NCBI GenBank assembly: GCA_013361525.1
Contig: JABFXY010000076.1
Location: 35,838 to 99,837, forward strand
Reading direction: 5' to 3'
DNA length: 64,000 nucleotides
Source of the DNA: Polyangiaceae bacterium
Lineage (GTDB): Bacteria > Myxococcota_A > Polyangia > Polyangiales > Polyangiaceae
The translations under genes and the position numbers were made by a program. The notes beneath the pieces were generated by a model, which was not told where the DNA came from, ran no database searches, and saw nothing but the letters and a program-made list of their open reading frames with translations. Shown piece after piece: positions 18,326-26,479 of the stretch (within the stretch, counting starts at the first letter, position 1; every line of letters begins with the position of its first letter).

Positions 18326-19594
18326 GTGACAGGAGAACCCGATAGCCCCCTCCTCGCGCTCGCGCGAGGCCGCCAGCTCGCCGTGGTCACGGTCGACGCG
18401 CTGAAGAAGGCCGGCCACATCGTGGTGGCGCCCGGTGGGACGGAGCAGCTCCTGCGCGATCTGGAGCAGCTCATCGATCCGGTCCTCGCGAGGATCCTGC
18501 CGAAGGTCGATCGGAGCCCGATCATGGGCGAGGTCTCGAGCACCTTCGGCGACGAAGCGACGGACGAGGCGGTGGAAGAGCTCGTCACGGCGGTGCGCGA
18601 AGCGCTGCTCGACTCCGACGGCGTCGAGGACGTGTTCGCCGAAGATCGGGTGATCGAGCGCCTCATCTTCCGGACCTTCGCGGAGACGCTGCGCGCCTTC
18701 GCCCTCCACCACCAAGAGGAAGAGGAGGAAGAGCGGCCGCCGATCAGTGTCCGGCTCGATACGCTCGGCTACGTCGCCGCCGCGGCCGCAAAGAGCGCCG
18801 ACGACGACACGCTGCGAGAGGCGCTCGATCGCGCCGCCGAAGCCGCCCAGAGCGAGCTCAAGACGTTCGACGACAAGACGCGCACGGCGTTCTTCCGCCC
18901 TGTCGATCCCGATCCGGAGCGGCGCCTCGACATCGAGTCTGCGATCGAGGAGGAGCTGTCGGATCTCGTCGACCTCGGCATGGTGGAGCTGCCCACCGTC
19001 AAGAAGACGCTCCCCCTCCCCGAGCTCAACGACGCCGGGCGAAAGGCGCTGCGCCGCAGGCTCGACGAGCTCGCGCAGAAACATCTCGGCATCGCGGTGT
19101 GTCCGGGCTCTTGGGATTGGTCGGAAGACAAGCGATCGATCCTGCTGGTGTTCACGCCGCTCACCGAGCCGGACAACGCGCTCATCGACCGCGTCACGGA
19201 GACGTTTCGCCTGGAGCTCGACTCGTTCCCGCCCGTCGTGGCGGACGAGGCTCCCCCCTCCGCACGGGGCCCGAGCAGCCGGGGAGCCCGCGCGACGTCG
19301 GCCGAGCCGCCCCCGCCGAGCGCCGATGCAGCGTTCGCGATGCGCGTGCTGAAGGCCGCGGGTGCGACGGTCACGGTGCCGAAGGCACCTCCATCGAGGC
19401 CGAAGCAGGACGAGCCGCCTCCTTCATCCCGAAAGGCGCCTCCGAAGACGAGCGCGACCCCGAAAGCCAAGGCGACGAAGAAGACGCCGGCAAAGTCGAC
19501 GCCGGCGAAGTCCGCTCCCGCGAAGTCGGCTCCCGCGAAGTCGGCGCCGGCCAAATCCTCGGCGCGCTCCGCACCTTCGCGCAAGCGACCCTGA
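18326..19594 (+). CDS. hypothetical protein with Lys/Ala/Pro-rich histone-H1-like tail
   Basis: A 422-residue cytoplasmic protein read from a GTG at 18326. The first ~290 residues are acidic and helical (for example HHQEEEEEERPPI), with stretches such as GVEDVFAEDRVIERLIF that weakly recall DUF507 proteins. The rest is low complexity. Pro-rich linkers lead to a highly basic C-terminal tail in which the pentapeptide APAKS recurs about five times, ending SARSAPSRKRP. Such tails bind DNA or RNA non-specifically in histone-H1-like bacterial proteins. I infer a nucleic-acid-associated role. The repeat is encoded by nearly identical 15-base units around 19490-19555, so copy number may vary between strains. 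It is the third gene of the operon. Confidence 0.7.
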   Translation: MTGEPDSPLLALARGRQLAVVTVDALKKAGHIVVAPGGTEQLLRDLEQLIDPVLARILPKVDRSPIMGEVSSTFGDEATDEAVEELVTAVREALLDSDGVEDVFAEDRVIERLIFRTFAETLRAFALHHQEEEEEERPPISVRLDTLGYVAAAAAKSADDDTLREALDRAAEAAQSELKTFDDKTRTAFFRPVDPDPERRLDIESAIEEELSDLVDLGMVELPTVKKTLPLPELNDAGRKALRRRLDELAQKHLGIAVCPGSWDWSEDKRSILLVFTPLTEPDNALIDRVTETFRLELDSFPPVVADEAPPSARGPSSRGARATSAEPPPPSADAAFAMRVLKAAGATVTVPKAPPSRPKQDEPPPSSRKAPPKTSATPKAKATKKTPAKSTPAKSAPAKSAPAKSAPAKSSARSAPSRKRP

Positions 19595-19610
19595 GAGCGA
19601 AGGAACCGCT

Positions 19611-20597
19611 ATGCGTGCGTTGGTCGTCGGCGCGGGAGCCGTAGGTCGCGTCTACGGCCATCACCTCGCGCGCGCCGGCGCCGACGTCGCGGTGTACGTG
19701 CGGCCTGCACATCGAAAACAGGCCGAGGACGGCTACGTTCTCAGCGAGATTCGGCTCCTCGGCGCTCGGCGTACGCACACGTTTCGTCCGTCGCGTGTGG
19801 TCAGTGAGCCGTCCGACCTCGCGTCGCTCGGGCCGATCGATCAGGTGTGGCTCTGCTTGCCGACCACGGCGCTCGACGAAGAGCTCCTCGAGCGGTTCGG
19901 GGACGCCTTCCCGCGCGCGAGCATCGTCGTCATGACGCCGGGCCATTTCGTGAAGGAGCTCGTCTGCCGCGCGGTCGGCGCCCGACGAGCCGTCTTCGGC
20001 GTCATCGGCATGTTGAGCTACCTCTCGCCGCTCGAGGGCAGCGACGATCCACGTGAGCAAGCGACACCGAGCGGGATCGCGTATTTTCTCGCGCGAACGA
20101 AGCTGTCCTCGGCTTCGGAGCGGCGCGCGCTCGATGCGGCGAAGGCGCTCGAGCACGGCGGATGTCCCGCCGAGGTCGTGGCAGATGCAACCGCCGAGGT
20201 CACGCTCAGCAGCGCCGTGCTCATGCCGGTCATGGCGACCTTGGAGGTCGCCGAGTGGTCGCTTTCGAAGTTCGCCGAGGAGCAATTCGCGTCGCTCGCA
20301 TCAGCGGCGATCGCAGAGGCGCTCGCCGTCGCGACAGCCCTCACCGGGCGCTCGGATCCGTTCGCGCCGATCGTCAGCAACGCACTGCCGCTGCGCCTCG
20401 GCGCGCGGATCGCGCCGCGGTTTGCACCGTTCGACGTCGAGGGCTTCTTGCGCGTGCACTTCACGAAGGTCGACGAGCAGACGCGTTTGCTCCTCGAAGA
20501 GAACGTCACCCACGCAAAACGCCTGGGTCTTCCGCACGCGGCGCTCGACGACCTCCTATCCGAGCTTACGCAGCGTCGGTCTCGCTCGAAGGCGTGA
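19611..20597 (+). CDS. ketopantoate reductase-like (PanE/ApbA family) oxidoreductase
   Basis: A 328-residue protein. It starts with a Rossmann dinucleotide-binding motif at the very N-terminus (MRALVVGAGAVGRVYGHHLA) and has DQVWLCLPTTAL at the end of the Rossmann half. The C-terminal helical half includes HFTKVDEQTRLLLEENV. PanE reduces 2-ketopantoate to pantoate with NADPH in pantothenate synthesis. However, the family contains many paralogues, and the usual PanE catalytic Lys/Asn pattern is not obvious here, so the substrate is uncertain. It begins 16 bases after the previous stop as the last gene of the operon. The 3' end overlaps the convergent phosphoesterase by 32 bases. Confidence 0.75.
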   Translation: MRALVVGAGAVGRVYGHHLARAGADVAVYVRPAHRKQAEDGYVLSEIRLLGARRTHTFRPSRVVSEPSDLASLGPIDQVWLCLPTTALDEELLERFGDAFPRASIVVMTPGHFVKELVCRAVGARRAVFGVIGMLSYLSPLEGSDDPREQATPSGIAYFLARTKLSSASERRALDAAKALEHGGCPAEVVADATAEVTLSSAVLMPVMATLEVAEWSLSKFAEEQFASLASAAIAEALAVATALTGRSDPFAPIVSNALPLRLGARIAPRFAPFDVEGFLRVHFTKVDEQTRLLLEENVTHAKRLGLPHAALDDLLSELTQRRSRSKA

Positions 20598-21990
20598 AGC
20601 GGCGCGGCCCCGATTCCGAGTCCCAGGCGAGGAGCGAGGCGACCGTCCGCCCGTCCACTTCGGTGAGCACGAGGTGCGTTCGCGTCGAGGGCTTGGCGCT
20701 CGGGTTGTCCTCGTCGTCCTCCTCCGCCCAAGCGCCGACGTTGACGTATTCGGTTCCGCTCGAGGTCTTGCGGATCTCCGGCGAGTGCGTGTGACCCATG
20801 ACGACGAACGCCGTCGGCAACAGCGTGCAAACACGCGCCGCACGCTCACGGAGCGCTTCGCTCGGGTCGATGCTGCCCCGCGCGCGGTAGAACAGCCAAG
20901 CGCCGGTGGCCGCGCTCAGGACGCATGCTCCGACGGCGACGCCGAGCAGCGGCGTCCACCGAGCGACCAGCAGCCAAACGAGCCCTGCCAGCATCAACAG
21001 AGAGAACACGACGCGGTCGAGCATCACGCCCGCGAGGACGCGGATGAGGCTCCTCGTCACGGGCGGCTTGTGCAACGACGCGAGCGCTCGCAGCTTCAGG
21101 ACGCTGATATTTCGCGCCTCTGCGAGCAGCGACATTTTGCGCTCGTGCTCCTTTTTGACCCAGGCGCTGGTGCTCTTCATTCCGTGCCGCCAGAGCACGA
21201 GCAGCGCGCCGATCGCGACGACGAAGCGCCTGCCCAGCCCGACGAGCCCCCCCAGCCCCAGCTTCATCGCGAACCTGACATAGTCGAGAGCGCTCGCGTG
21301 CTCGTGTCCCGACTCCTTCATACCGCGTGTCGGACGAACCACCCGCCGCAAGAGCACGTCGGCGATGGACCTGTCGGTCCTGCGCGGATCCGATGGGAGC
21401 ACCGGAAAAAGCACGTGCTCGTAGGCGCAATAGTCGTCGTACTGGTGCCCGTGCTCGATGTAGACGACGCCTTCCTCGTAATAAAACCAATCGGAGAACT
21501 CGATTCGTTCGGGCGCCTGTGCCCCGAACTCGAGCAAGATCTCCCGAAACGTCGCTTGCACCGCCTCCCAGTGGAACTCGACGTCGTGGTTGCCGCGCAC
21601 GATCACCATCGTGTTGCCCGCCGCGACGAAACGCGCCATGGCCAAGAACACGTCGCGGTGGTGCTCCGCGACGCAGCGTAGCTTCGCGATCGTATGGTCC
21701 GTCGCGCTGCCGAGGCCGTATTCGCGCTCCTCCTCGGTCGGCTCGGTCTGCAGCTCGCACGTGATCGGGGTCACCGCCATACCGACGAAATCGACGAGAT
21801 CACCGGCGAAGACGATGCGCCAAGGCCGCCTGCCTTCGCGCCGGCACCGATACCAATCGAGGAGCGCGACGAGCTCGCGATCCCTTCGGCTGGCCGCGCG
21901 ACCCCGTGGCGGCGCATCTGGACGTGCGTGTTGGATGAGGTCGCTTCCGAGATGAATGTCGGACAGTACGATCAAGTTGTGCGACGTCAT
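20566..21990 (-). CDS. metallophosphoesterase with membrane helices
   Basis: A 474-residue calcineurin-like phosphoesterase. Metal motifs in order are LSDIHLGSD at the N-terminus, VFAGDLVDF, VRGNHDVEFHW, IEHGHQYD and VMGHTHSPEI. Between the fourth and fifth motifs lies an insertion with predicted membrane helices (VVFSLLMLAGLVWLLVA and LLGVAVGACVLSAATGAWLF). The enzyme is thus probably bound to the inner membrane with its active site in the cytoplasm. Related proteins hydrolyse UDP-diacylglucosamine or unknown phosphoesters; the substrate here is not known. The ATG at 21988-21990 begins directly before the first motif. The 3' end overlaps the convergent reductase. Confidence 0.85.
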   Translation of the reverse strand: MTSHNLIVLSDIHLGSDLIQHARPDAPPRGRAASRRDRELVALLDWYRCRREGRRPWRIVFAGDLVDFVGMAVTPITCELQTEPTEEEREYGLGSATDHTIAKLRCVAEHHRDVFLAMARFVAAGNTMVIVRGNHDVEFHWEAVQATFREILLEFGAQAPERIEFSDWFYYEEGVVYIEHGHQYDDYCAYEHVLFPVLPSDPRRTDRSIADVLLRRVVRPTRGMKESGHEHASALDYVRFAMKLGLGGLVGLGRRFVVAIGALLVLWRHGMKSTSAWVKKEHERKMSLLAEARNISVLKLRALASLHKPPVTRSLIRVLAGVMLDRVVFSLLMLAGLVWLLVARWTPLLGVAVGACVLSAATGAWLFYRARGSIDPSEALRERAARVCTLLPTAFVVMGHTHSPEIRKTSSGTEYVNVGAWAEEDDEDNPSAKPSTRTHLVLTEVDGRTVASLLAWDSESGPRRFTPSSETDAA

Positions 21991-22268
21991 GAGGCCGCGC
22001 CTCCCCGCTGAAGCTGGCTCGCGCGTGGGTTTTCCCACTCACAACTGTAGCTGCGTGCAGACGAACAGCACGTCGCGGGCCAACCCACCTCCCCGCCCGC
22101 TTCACAGCCGTTCCCGGGCTACGCGCGAGTTACTTCCCCTGGAGGGGGTGTGCCCGATATCTTCGGGTGTGGCGTTCGAGCCCACGGAGGGTGCTGGTGA
22201 GGCGGCTTCCAGCGCTCGCCTTGGTTCGAACGTCTCGACGGGTCCGCTCGGGATCCGGGGAGGCACGA

Positions 22269-23273
22269 ATGCGAGCTCGCTTACGATGGACCATCCCAAC
22301 CTTCGCGATTGCCCTCGGCGTCGCACAAAACAGCGCCCTGGCCGAAGGGGTACCGGTCACGCAGGCGACCGACGATCAAAAGGCCCAGGCGACGGCGCTG
22401 TTCCAGCGCGCCCAGGACAAGGAGAAGGCTGGCGACCACGAGGGTGCGCTCGCCGACCTGCGAGGCTCGTTCGACGTCGTCGCGAGCCCGAATACGCGCC
22501 TTCTCATCATGCGCTCGCTCGTCTCCATGGGCCGCTTCGCCGAGGCCTATCGTGAGGCCGCCGCGACCGAGCGTCTCGCCCAGGAAGCCGCCCAAGCCGA
22601 CCCCAAATACGAAGAGACGTACAAGTCCGTCCAAGCGGAGCGCGCCGAGCTCAACAAGAAGGTCGGTTTCGTGAAGGTCGACGTCGCAGGTCGCGGCGGC
22701 GAGCTCGTCGTCGGCGGGCGCGCAGTCGCTGCCGACGAAAAGGATTCGCCGATCCCGGCGAACCCGGGACAGGTGGAGGTCCTGCTCCGCGACTCGCGCG
22801 GCGTCGTCGACACCAAGGTCGTCGACGTGAAGGCCGGTGCGGAATCATCGGTGTCGTTCGCGCCACCCGTCCCTCAAAAACCCGTCGAGACGACACCTGC
22901 GCCGTCGACGAGCGGCTCGATGAGCCCGTTCGACATGGGCACCGGCCAGCGAATCACGGGCATCGTGTTCGCAGGCGTCGGCGTCGTCGGTATGGGACTG
23001 TTCGCGGGGTTCGGAGCAGCGAGCCAATCGACCTTCTCCGACCTGGAAGACCAATGTCCGAATGGGCGCTGCCCGGCGAGCCTCCAAGAAGACGCGGACC
23101 AAGGCCGCAGCTTCCAAACGGCCGCGAATGTCAGCGTCGCCATCGGCGCCATCGGCCTCGCCGCGGGTGCCGCGCTCATCATCCCCACGTTCTTCGCGGG
23201 TGACGACAAGAAGACCGCATGGACGAACCTCCAAGTCGGCGCTGGATACCTCGGTTACAAGGGGGAATTCTGA
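22269..23273 (+). CDS. secreted TPR-like protein with C-terminal membrane segments
   Basis: A 334-residue protein. It has a cleavable signal peptide (RWTIPTFAIALGVAQNSALA, residues 6-25), a TPR-like helical domain (KAQATALFQRAQDKEKAGDH, ALADLRGSFDVVASPNTRLL), a PEGA-like beta domain (GFVKVDVAGRGGELVVGGR, NPGQVEVLLRD), a Pro-rich linker and two hydrophobic helices near the end. The same architecture recurs in large paralogous families of Polyangiales envelope proteins. Function is unknown. Longer in-frame starts exist, but the ATG at 22269 begins exactly at the signal peptide. It is one base ahead of the Gly-rich lipoprotein gene, so the two form an operon. About 278 bases separate it from the divergent phosphoesterase. 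Confidence 0.75.
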   Translation: MRARLRWTIPTFAIALGVAQNSALAEGVPVTQATDDQKAQATALFQRAQDKEKAGDHEGALADLRGSFDVVASPNTRLLIMRSLVSMGRFAEAYREAAATERLAQEAAQADPKYEETYKSVQAERAELNKKVGFVKVDVAGRGGELVVGGRAVAADEKDSPIPANPGQVEVLLRDSRGVVDTKVVDVKAGAESSVSFAPPVPQKPVETTPAPSTSGSMSPFDMGTGQRITGIVFAGVGVVGMGLFAGFGAASQSTFSDLEDQCPNGRCPASLQEDADQGRSFQTAANVSVAIGAIGLAAGAALIIPTFFAGDDKKTAWTNLQVGAGYLGYKGEF

Positions 23274-23274
23274 G

Positions 23275-23844
23275 ATGCGTTATCTACCTCTCGCCGTCTT
23301 CGTCTTAGGCCTCGGCTGCACCAACGACTACGACCAATTCACGTTCGGCGGCGGCAGCCCCGGAACCGGTGGAACGCCCGGGACCGGTGGCTCGTCGGGC
23401 CCGACCGGCGGGCAGAGCACTTCGAACGGCGGCGCCCCGTCGACCGGCGGTGAAGGTGGAATGGGCGGCACGCCCACGACCGACGGCGGCATGGGTGGTA
23501 TGCCCGGGACGGGCGGCATGCCGCCGGGTGTCGAGGTGCCCTGCGGCGGTGAGACCTGTAACGTCGACGCGGGCGAGGAGTGCTGCATCGACAACGATGG
23601 GGCGCCCTTTGGCACGTGCAAATCGAACTGCGCGGGCTTCGAGGCCTCGCTCGAGTGCAACGAGCCGGCTGATTGCCCGGGCCAGCTTTGCTGTCTCGAC
23701 GACTCCGGCGGCAACCTGGACGGCTCCCATTGCGGCGACTTCTGCGGCGATGAAGAGCTCTGCGACCCGGCCAACCCCGATTGCGGCGGGGGAGACTGCG
23801 TCCAACACCCCGATTTGCCGGACGGCTACTTCTTCTGCGATTGA
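23275..23844 (+). CDS. Gly-rich, Cys-rich lipoprotein
   Basis: A 189-residue lipoprotein. The short signal RYLPLAVFVLGLGC places the lipid-modified Cys at residue 15. An ~75-residue linker of Gly/Thr/Ser/Pro repeats follows (GTGGTPGTGG and similar), typical of Polyangiales surface lipoproteins. The C-terminal domain has about 16 cysteines (CGGETCNVDAGEECCIDNDG, CPGQLCCLDDSGG, HCGDFCGDEELC) and is probably stabilised by disulfides. No catalytic residue pattern is seen. It starts 2 bases after the stop of the upstream secreted protein. The 3' end overlaps the convergent glycosyltransferase by 19 bases. Confidence 0.8.
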   Translation: MRYLPLAVFVLGLGCTNDYDQFTFGGGSPGTGGTPGTGGSSGPTGGQSTSNGGAPSTGGEGGMGGTPTTDGGMGGMPGTGGMPPGVEVPCGGETCNVDAGEECCIDNDGAPFGTCKSNCAGFEASLECNEPADCPGQLCCLDDSGGNLDGSHCGDFCGDEELCDPANPDCGGGDCVQHPDLPDGYFFCD

Positions 23845-25559
23845 CCGCTCGTCGCGAGCGATTGGCGCTTGTAGGCCCAAATCACCGGAACACCGTCCAG
23901 CCCGCGCACGATGTCGGGCTGGACGGTCCCGAAGGCCACCCACGCCTGATACTCTTGCCCCTGCATGTGCATCTCGTGGTGATAAAGCGCAATATCGGCC
24001 TCGTCCGCGCTCCACACTGCGACGATGTCTTTTCGTAGGCGCCCGTCGGCCTGGAGCATGTCCCAAGCGGGCGCGGCGGTATCGTGGGGATAGACGCGAC
24101 CGTTCTTCGGGACTTCGCGGTTCAAATAGTCGACGAGCGAGCCGGTCGTATAACCCCAAAAGGTTCGATTCAGTCCGAGCGACGCAGCGCCGGGCGCGCC
24201 TCCGACGATCGGCGTATATGCGCTGAGCCCCCAGGGATGCGCGCGAAGCGCCTGAACCACCGGCGAGCCGATGGCGAGGGCCGCACAGATCGGCGCCACC
24301 GCCGTCGGCAGACGTGAGATCCCACGCAGCTCCAGCTCCTCTCGAAGCGCGCCGGCCGCGCGCGCGAGGCCGGCGCCGGCGAGGAGCGCGAGGAATGGAT
24401 ACGCGTTCATCCAATGTTTGGTGCCGCCGAAAATCGGCGTATTCGGCGAAGTCCAAGCGCCGTACGAGACGAGGACGCCCATCACCCAGAGCAGCGTCGT
24501 TCCGTGACGGCTCTGCCAGTCTTCGTCCCTTTCACGGAGCCCCTTCACGGCGTCCCGACCCCGAACCCACAGACCGACGGCCGCACACGCGAGCGTCACG
24601 AACGGCACCGTTGCCAGCGTCATCACAGGGGCGTACAGGCGGGGCATCGGGGGCTCCCAGTAGTTCTGCCCCAGAAACTCCATATTGTAGTACTCGTGAT
24701 TCAGGTGGAATGACGCATATTCCTTGAAGCGCGCCCAGGTATCGAACCATAGCCACGGCCAGCCGAGGACGAAGACCAACGGGCCAATCGACGCCATCGC
24801 GATCAGGGCGGCGATCGGTCTGCGGACGGCGCCGCGCACCGAGGTCTTGGTGCGCCACGCGACGAGCGCGAGCGCCATCGCATGGGCCGACAGAGCAATC
24901 GGCAAGAACCACGAGTTGTGTTTGGTATTGAGCGCGAGGCCGAAGATCACGCCCGTGGTGACGGGCCACCGAATCCCGCTCGTCTCGAGGGTACGGTCGT
25001 AGGCGTAGAACGTCGATATGAACAGGGCCGTGATCGGCACGTCGAAACATGCGAGGTGTGCGTTGTAAAAGACGCGCGGCATGAAGACGAGCGACAGCGA
25101 CGCGACGATCCCCGCGGCGACGCCGATCCGGCGTGCGCCCCAGAGGAACGTCACCATCGCCATGACCCCCGCGAGCACCATGGCGGGGAAGCGAAAGGCC
25201 GTGCCCGGCTCGTCGAAGAGGTGAAATCGTCGATCCGCGAGGTGCGAGAGCGCAAATAGCGATTTCACGAACGCGGGGTGCTCGTGGTTCGTGACGAAAT
25301 GTGCATCGACCGCGCCGCGCCGGATCGCCGCGGCGCGGTCGTCTGCAAGGAGAGAGAACCACTCTGCGTAGCGGCGCGCAGCGTGGAAATAGAAGCCCTC
25401 GTCGCGCGCGTATCCGAGGTCCCTGCTCGTCGCGAGCAGAACGCCCACCACGCCCACGCCGATCGCCATCGCGAGCACGCGAAGCGCCCACTCTTTCCAC
25501 GCGTGTGGCCAGGTCTCCCATCGGCGAACATCGAATCCGATTCGGGCCCGATCGCTCAT
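23826..25559 (-). CDS. GT-C membrane glycosyltransferase (PMT/ArnT-like)
   Basis: A 577-residue polytopic protein with about ten hydrophobic helices, starting with LRVLAMAIGVGVVGVLLA. Right after it, in the first periplasmic loop, is an acidic motif (DLGYARDEGFYFHAARRYAE), as in the dolichyl-phosphate-mannose protein mannosyltransferase and ArnT families. These enzymes move a sugar from a lipid phosphate carrier to protein or glycolipid on the outer face of the inner membrane. The donor and acceptor cannot be read from sequence. The ATG at 25557-25559 overlaps the stop of the preceding gene (ATGA-type coupling), so it is the last gene of a three-gene envelope operon with the YfhO-like protein. 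Confidence 0.82.
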   Translation of the reverse strand: MSDRARIGFDVRRWETWPHAWKEWALRVLAMAIGVGVVGVLLATSRDLGYARDEGFYFHAARRYAEWFSLLADDRAAAIRRGAVDAHFVTNHEHPAFVKSLFALSHLADRRFHLFDEPGTAFRFPAMVLAGVMAMVTFLWGARRIGVAAGIVASLSLVFMPRVFYNAHLACFDVPITALFISTFYAYDRTLETSGIRWPVTTGVIFGLALNTKHNSWFLPIALSAHAMALALVAWRTKTSVRGAVRRPIAALIAMASIGPLVFVLGWPWLWFDTWARFKEYASFHLNHEYYNMEFLGQNYWEPPMPRLYAPVMTLATVPFVTLACAAVGLWVRGRDAVKGLRERDEDWQSRHGTTLLWVMGVLVSYGAWTSPNTPIFGGTKHWMNAYPFLALLAGAGLARAAGALREELELRGISRLPTAVAPICAALAIGSPVVQALRAHPWGLSAYTPIVGGAPGAASLGLNRTFWGYTTGSLVDYLNREVPKNGRVYPHDTAAPAWDMLQADGRLRKDIVAVWSADEADIALYHHEMHMQGQEYQAWVAFGTVQPDIVRGLDGVPVIWAYKRQSLATSGQSQKK

Positions 25560-26479
25560 CGGGTGTCCGCCTGGAAGCAAAAGTGCCTATCGCGATAATC
25601 AGGAGAAGAGACGAAGAACTCCACGGTCGCGCTCGGGCGCCCCGCCCGCTCCTCGAGCGGAAACGAGAACGGCTTCCAGCCGTCGCCGTCCTCGTGGACG
25701 ACGGAGCCGACGGTCTCTCCGTCGACGCGAACCTCGAGCGTGACCGGCGCCCCCTTTCGTTCCCGTTCGATCATCCAATACATGCCGCCGTGACCCTCGA
25801 TGCGATCCCCGAGCGGTACACCCGAATAGCGCACCACGCGCGCGCCGCGCTTCGTCGGGTGCGCCCAAATGCACCGGCGCGGCAGAAACGACTGATCGGC
25901 AATCACCGTCGCGGAGACATTGAGATACGGGCTGTCGGGGCACACGAAACGGGCCCGGGGAAAACCGGGGTGACCGCCGAGCCCTCCGGTCATGATCTCC
26001 GCACGCGGGTTCCAGGGGCAGGTCGTGGGCGGGTCCGTTCCGCCGGCGCTCGCCCACCCCGGCTCGAGCGCCTCGACGAAATCGAAGACGACGCGCTCCG
26101 GAGCGGGGTTTTCCAGGACGAACAGCTCGAGGTTGCCCACCTCTCGATGGTCGACCTCGCGGTAGCCCTCGAACGCGTCGGATCGCGCGCCGCGAAGCGA
26201 GATCTCGACGACGCGCGGGAACGAGGCGTCGTCGCTTCGTGCGATTGCGCGCAACGGGAAAAACGGGTCCCCGGCGGCATGACGGACGTGAGGCTCGGCC
26301 CACCGCGGCGTGACGACCACCAAATCGCCTTCGCGGTAGACGGACGCGAGCTCGGGGACGAGACGCTCGTAATCGTCGGGGCCCGGCGCAGCGTGGCCGA
26401 ACCCGATGGCGGCGACCATTTCGACGGCGCCGGCGAGCGGAAGCGCCGCGTAGAGCCAGCGAAGGTTCACCCTCTTCAT
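25556..26479 (-). CDS. membrane-anchored protein of unknown function in the glycosyltransferase operon
   Basis: A 307-residue protein with one N-terminal hydrophobic segment (WLYAALPLAGAVEMVAAIGF) acting as signal or anchor. The rest is probably periplasmic: a region like YERLVPELASVYREGDLVVV, two cysteine-containing segments (TTCPWNPRAE, FVCPDSPYLN) and a C-terminal beta-sandwich-like part (KGAPVTLEVRVDGETVGSVV, FFVSSPDYRDRHFC). I do not recognise the family. Both ends overlap neighbours by 4 bases (26476-26479 and 25556-25559), so the three proteins are almost certainly made together. A role in export or modification of the same glycan is an inference. The start is fixed by the ATG in the upstream overlap. 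Confidence 0.72.
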   Translation of the reverse strand: MKRVNLRWLYAALPLAGAVEMVAAIGFGHAAPGPDDYERLVPELASVYREGDLVVVTPRWAEPHVRHAAGDPFFPLRAIARSDDASFPRVVEISLRGARSDAFEGYREVDHREVGNLELFVLENPAPERVVFDFVEALEPGWASAGGTDPPTTCPWNPRAEIMTGGLGGHPGFPRARFVCPDSPYLNVSATVIADQSFLPRRCIWAHPTKRGARVVRYSGVPLGDRIEGHGGMYWMIERERKGAPVTLEVRVDGETVGSVVHEDGDGWKPFSFPLEERAGRPSATVEFFVSSPDYRDRHFCFQADTR

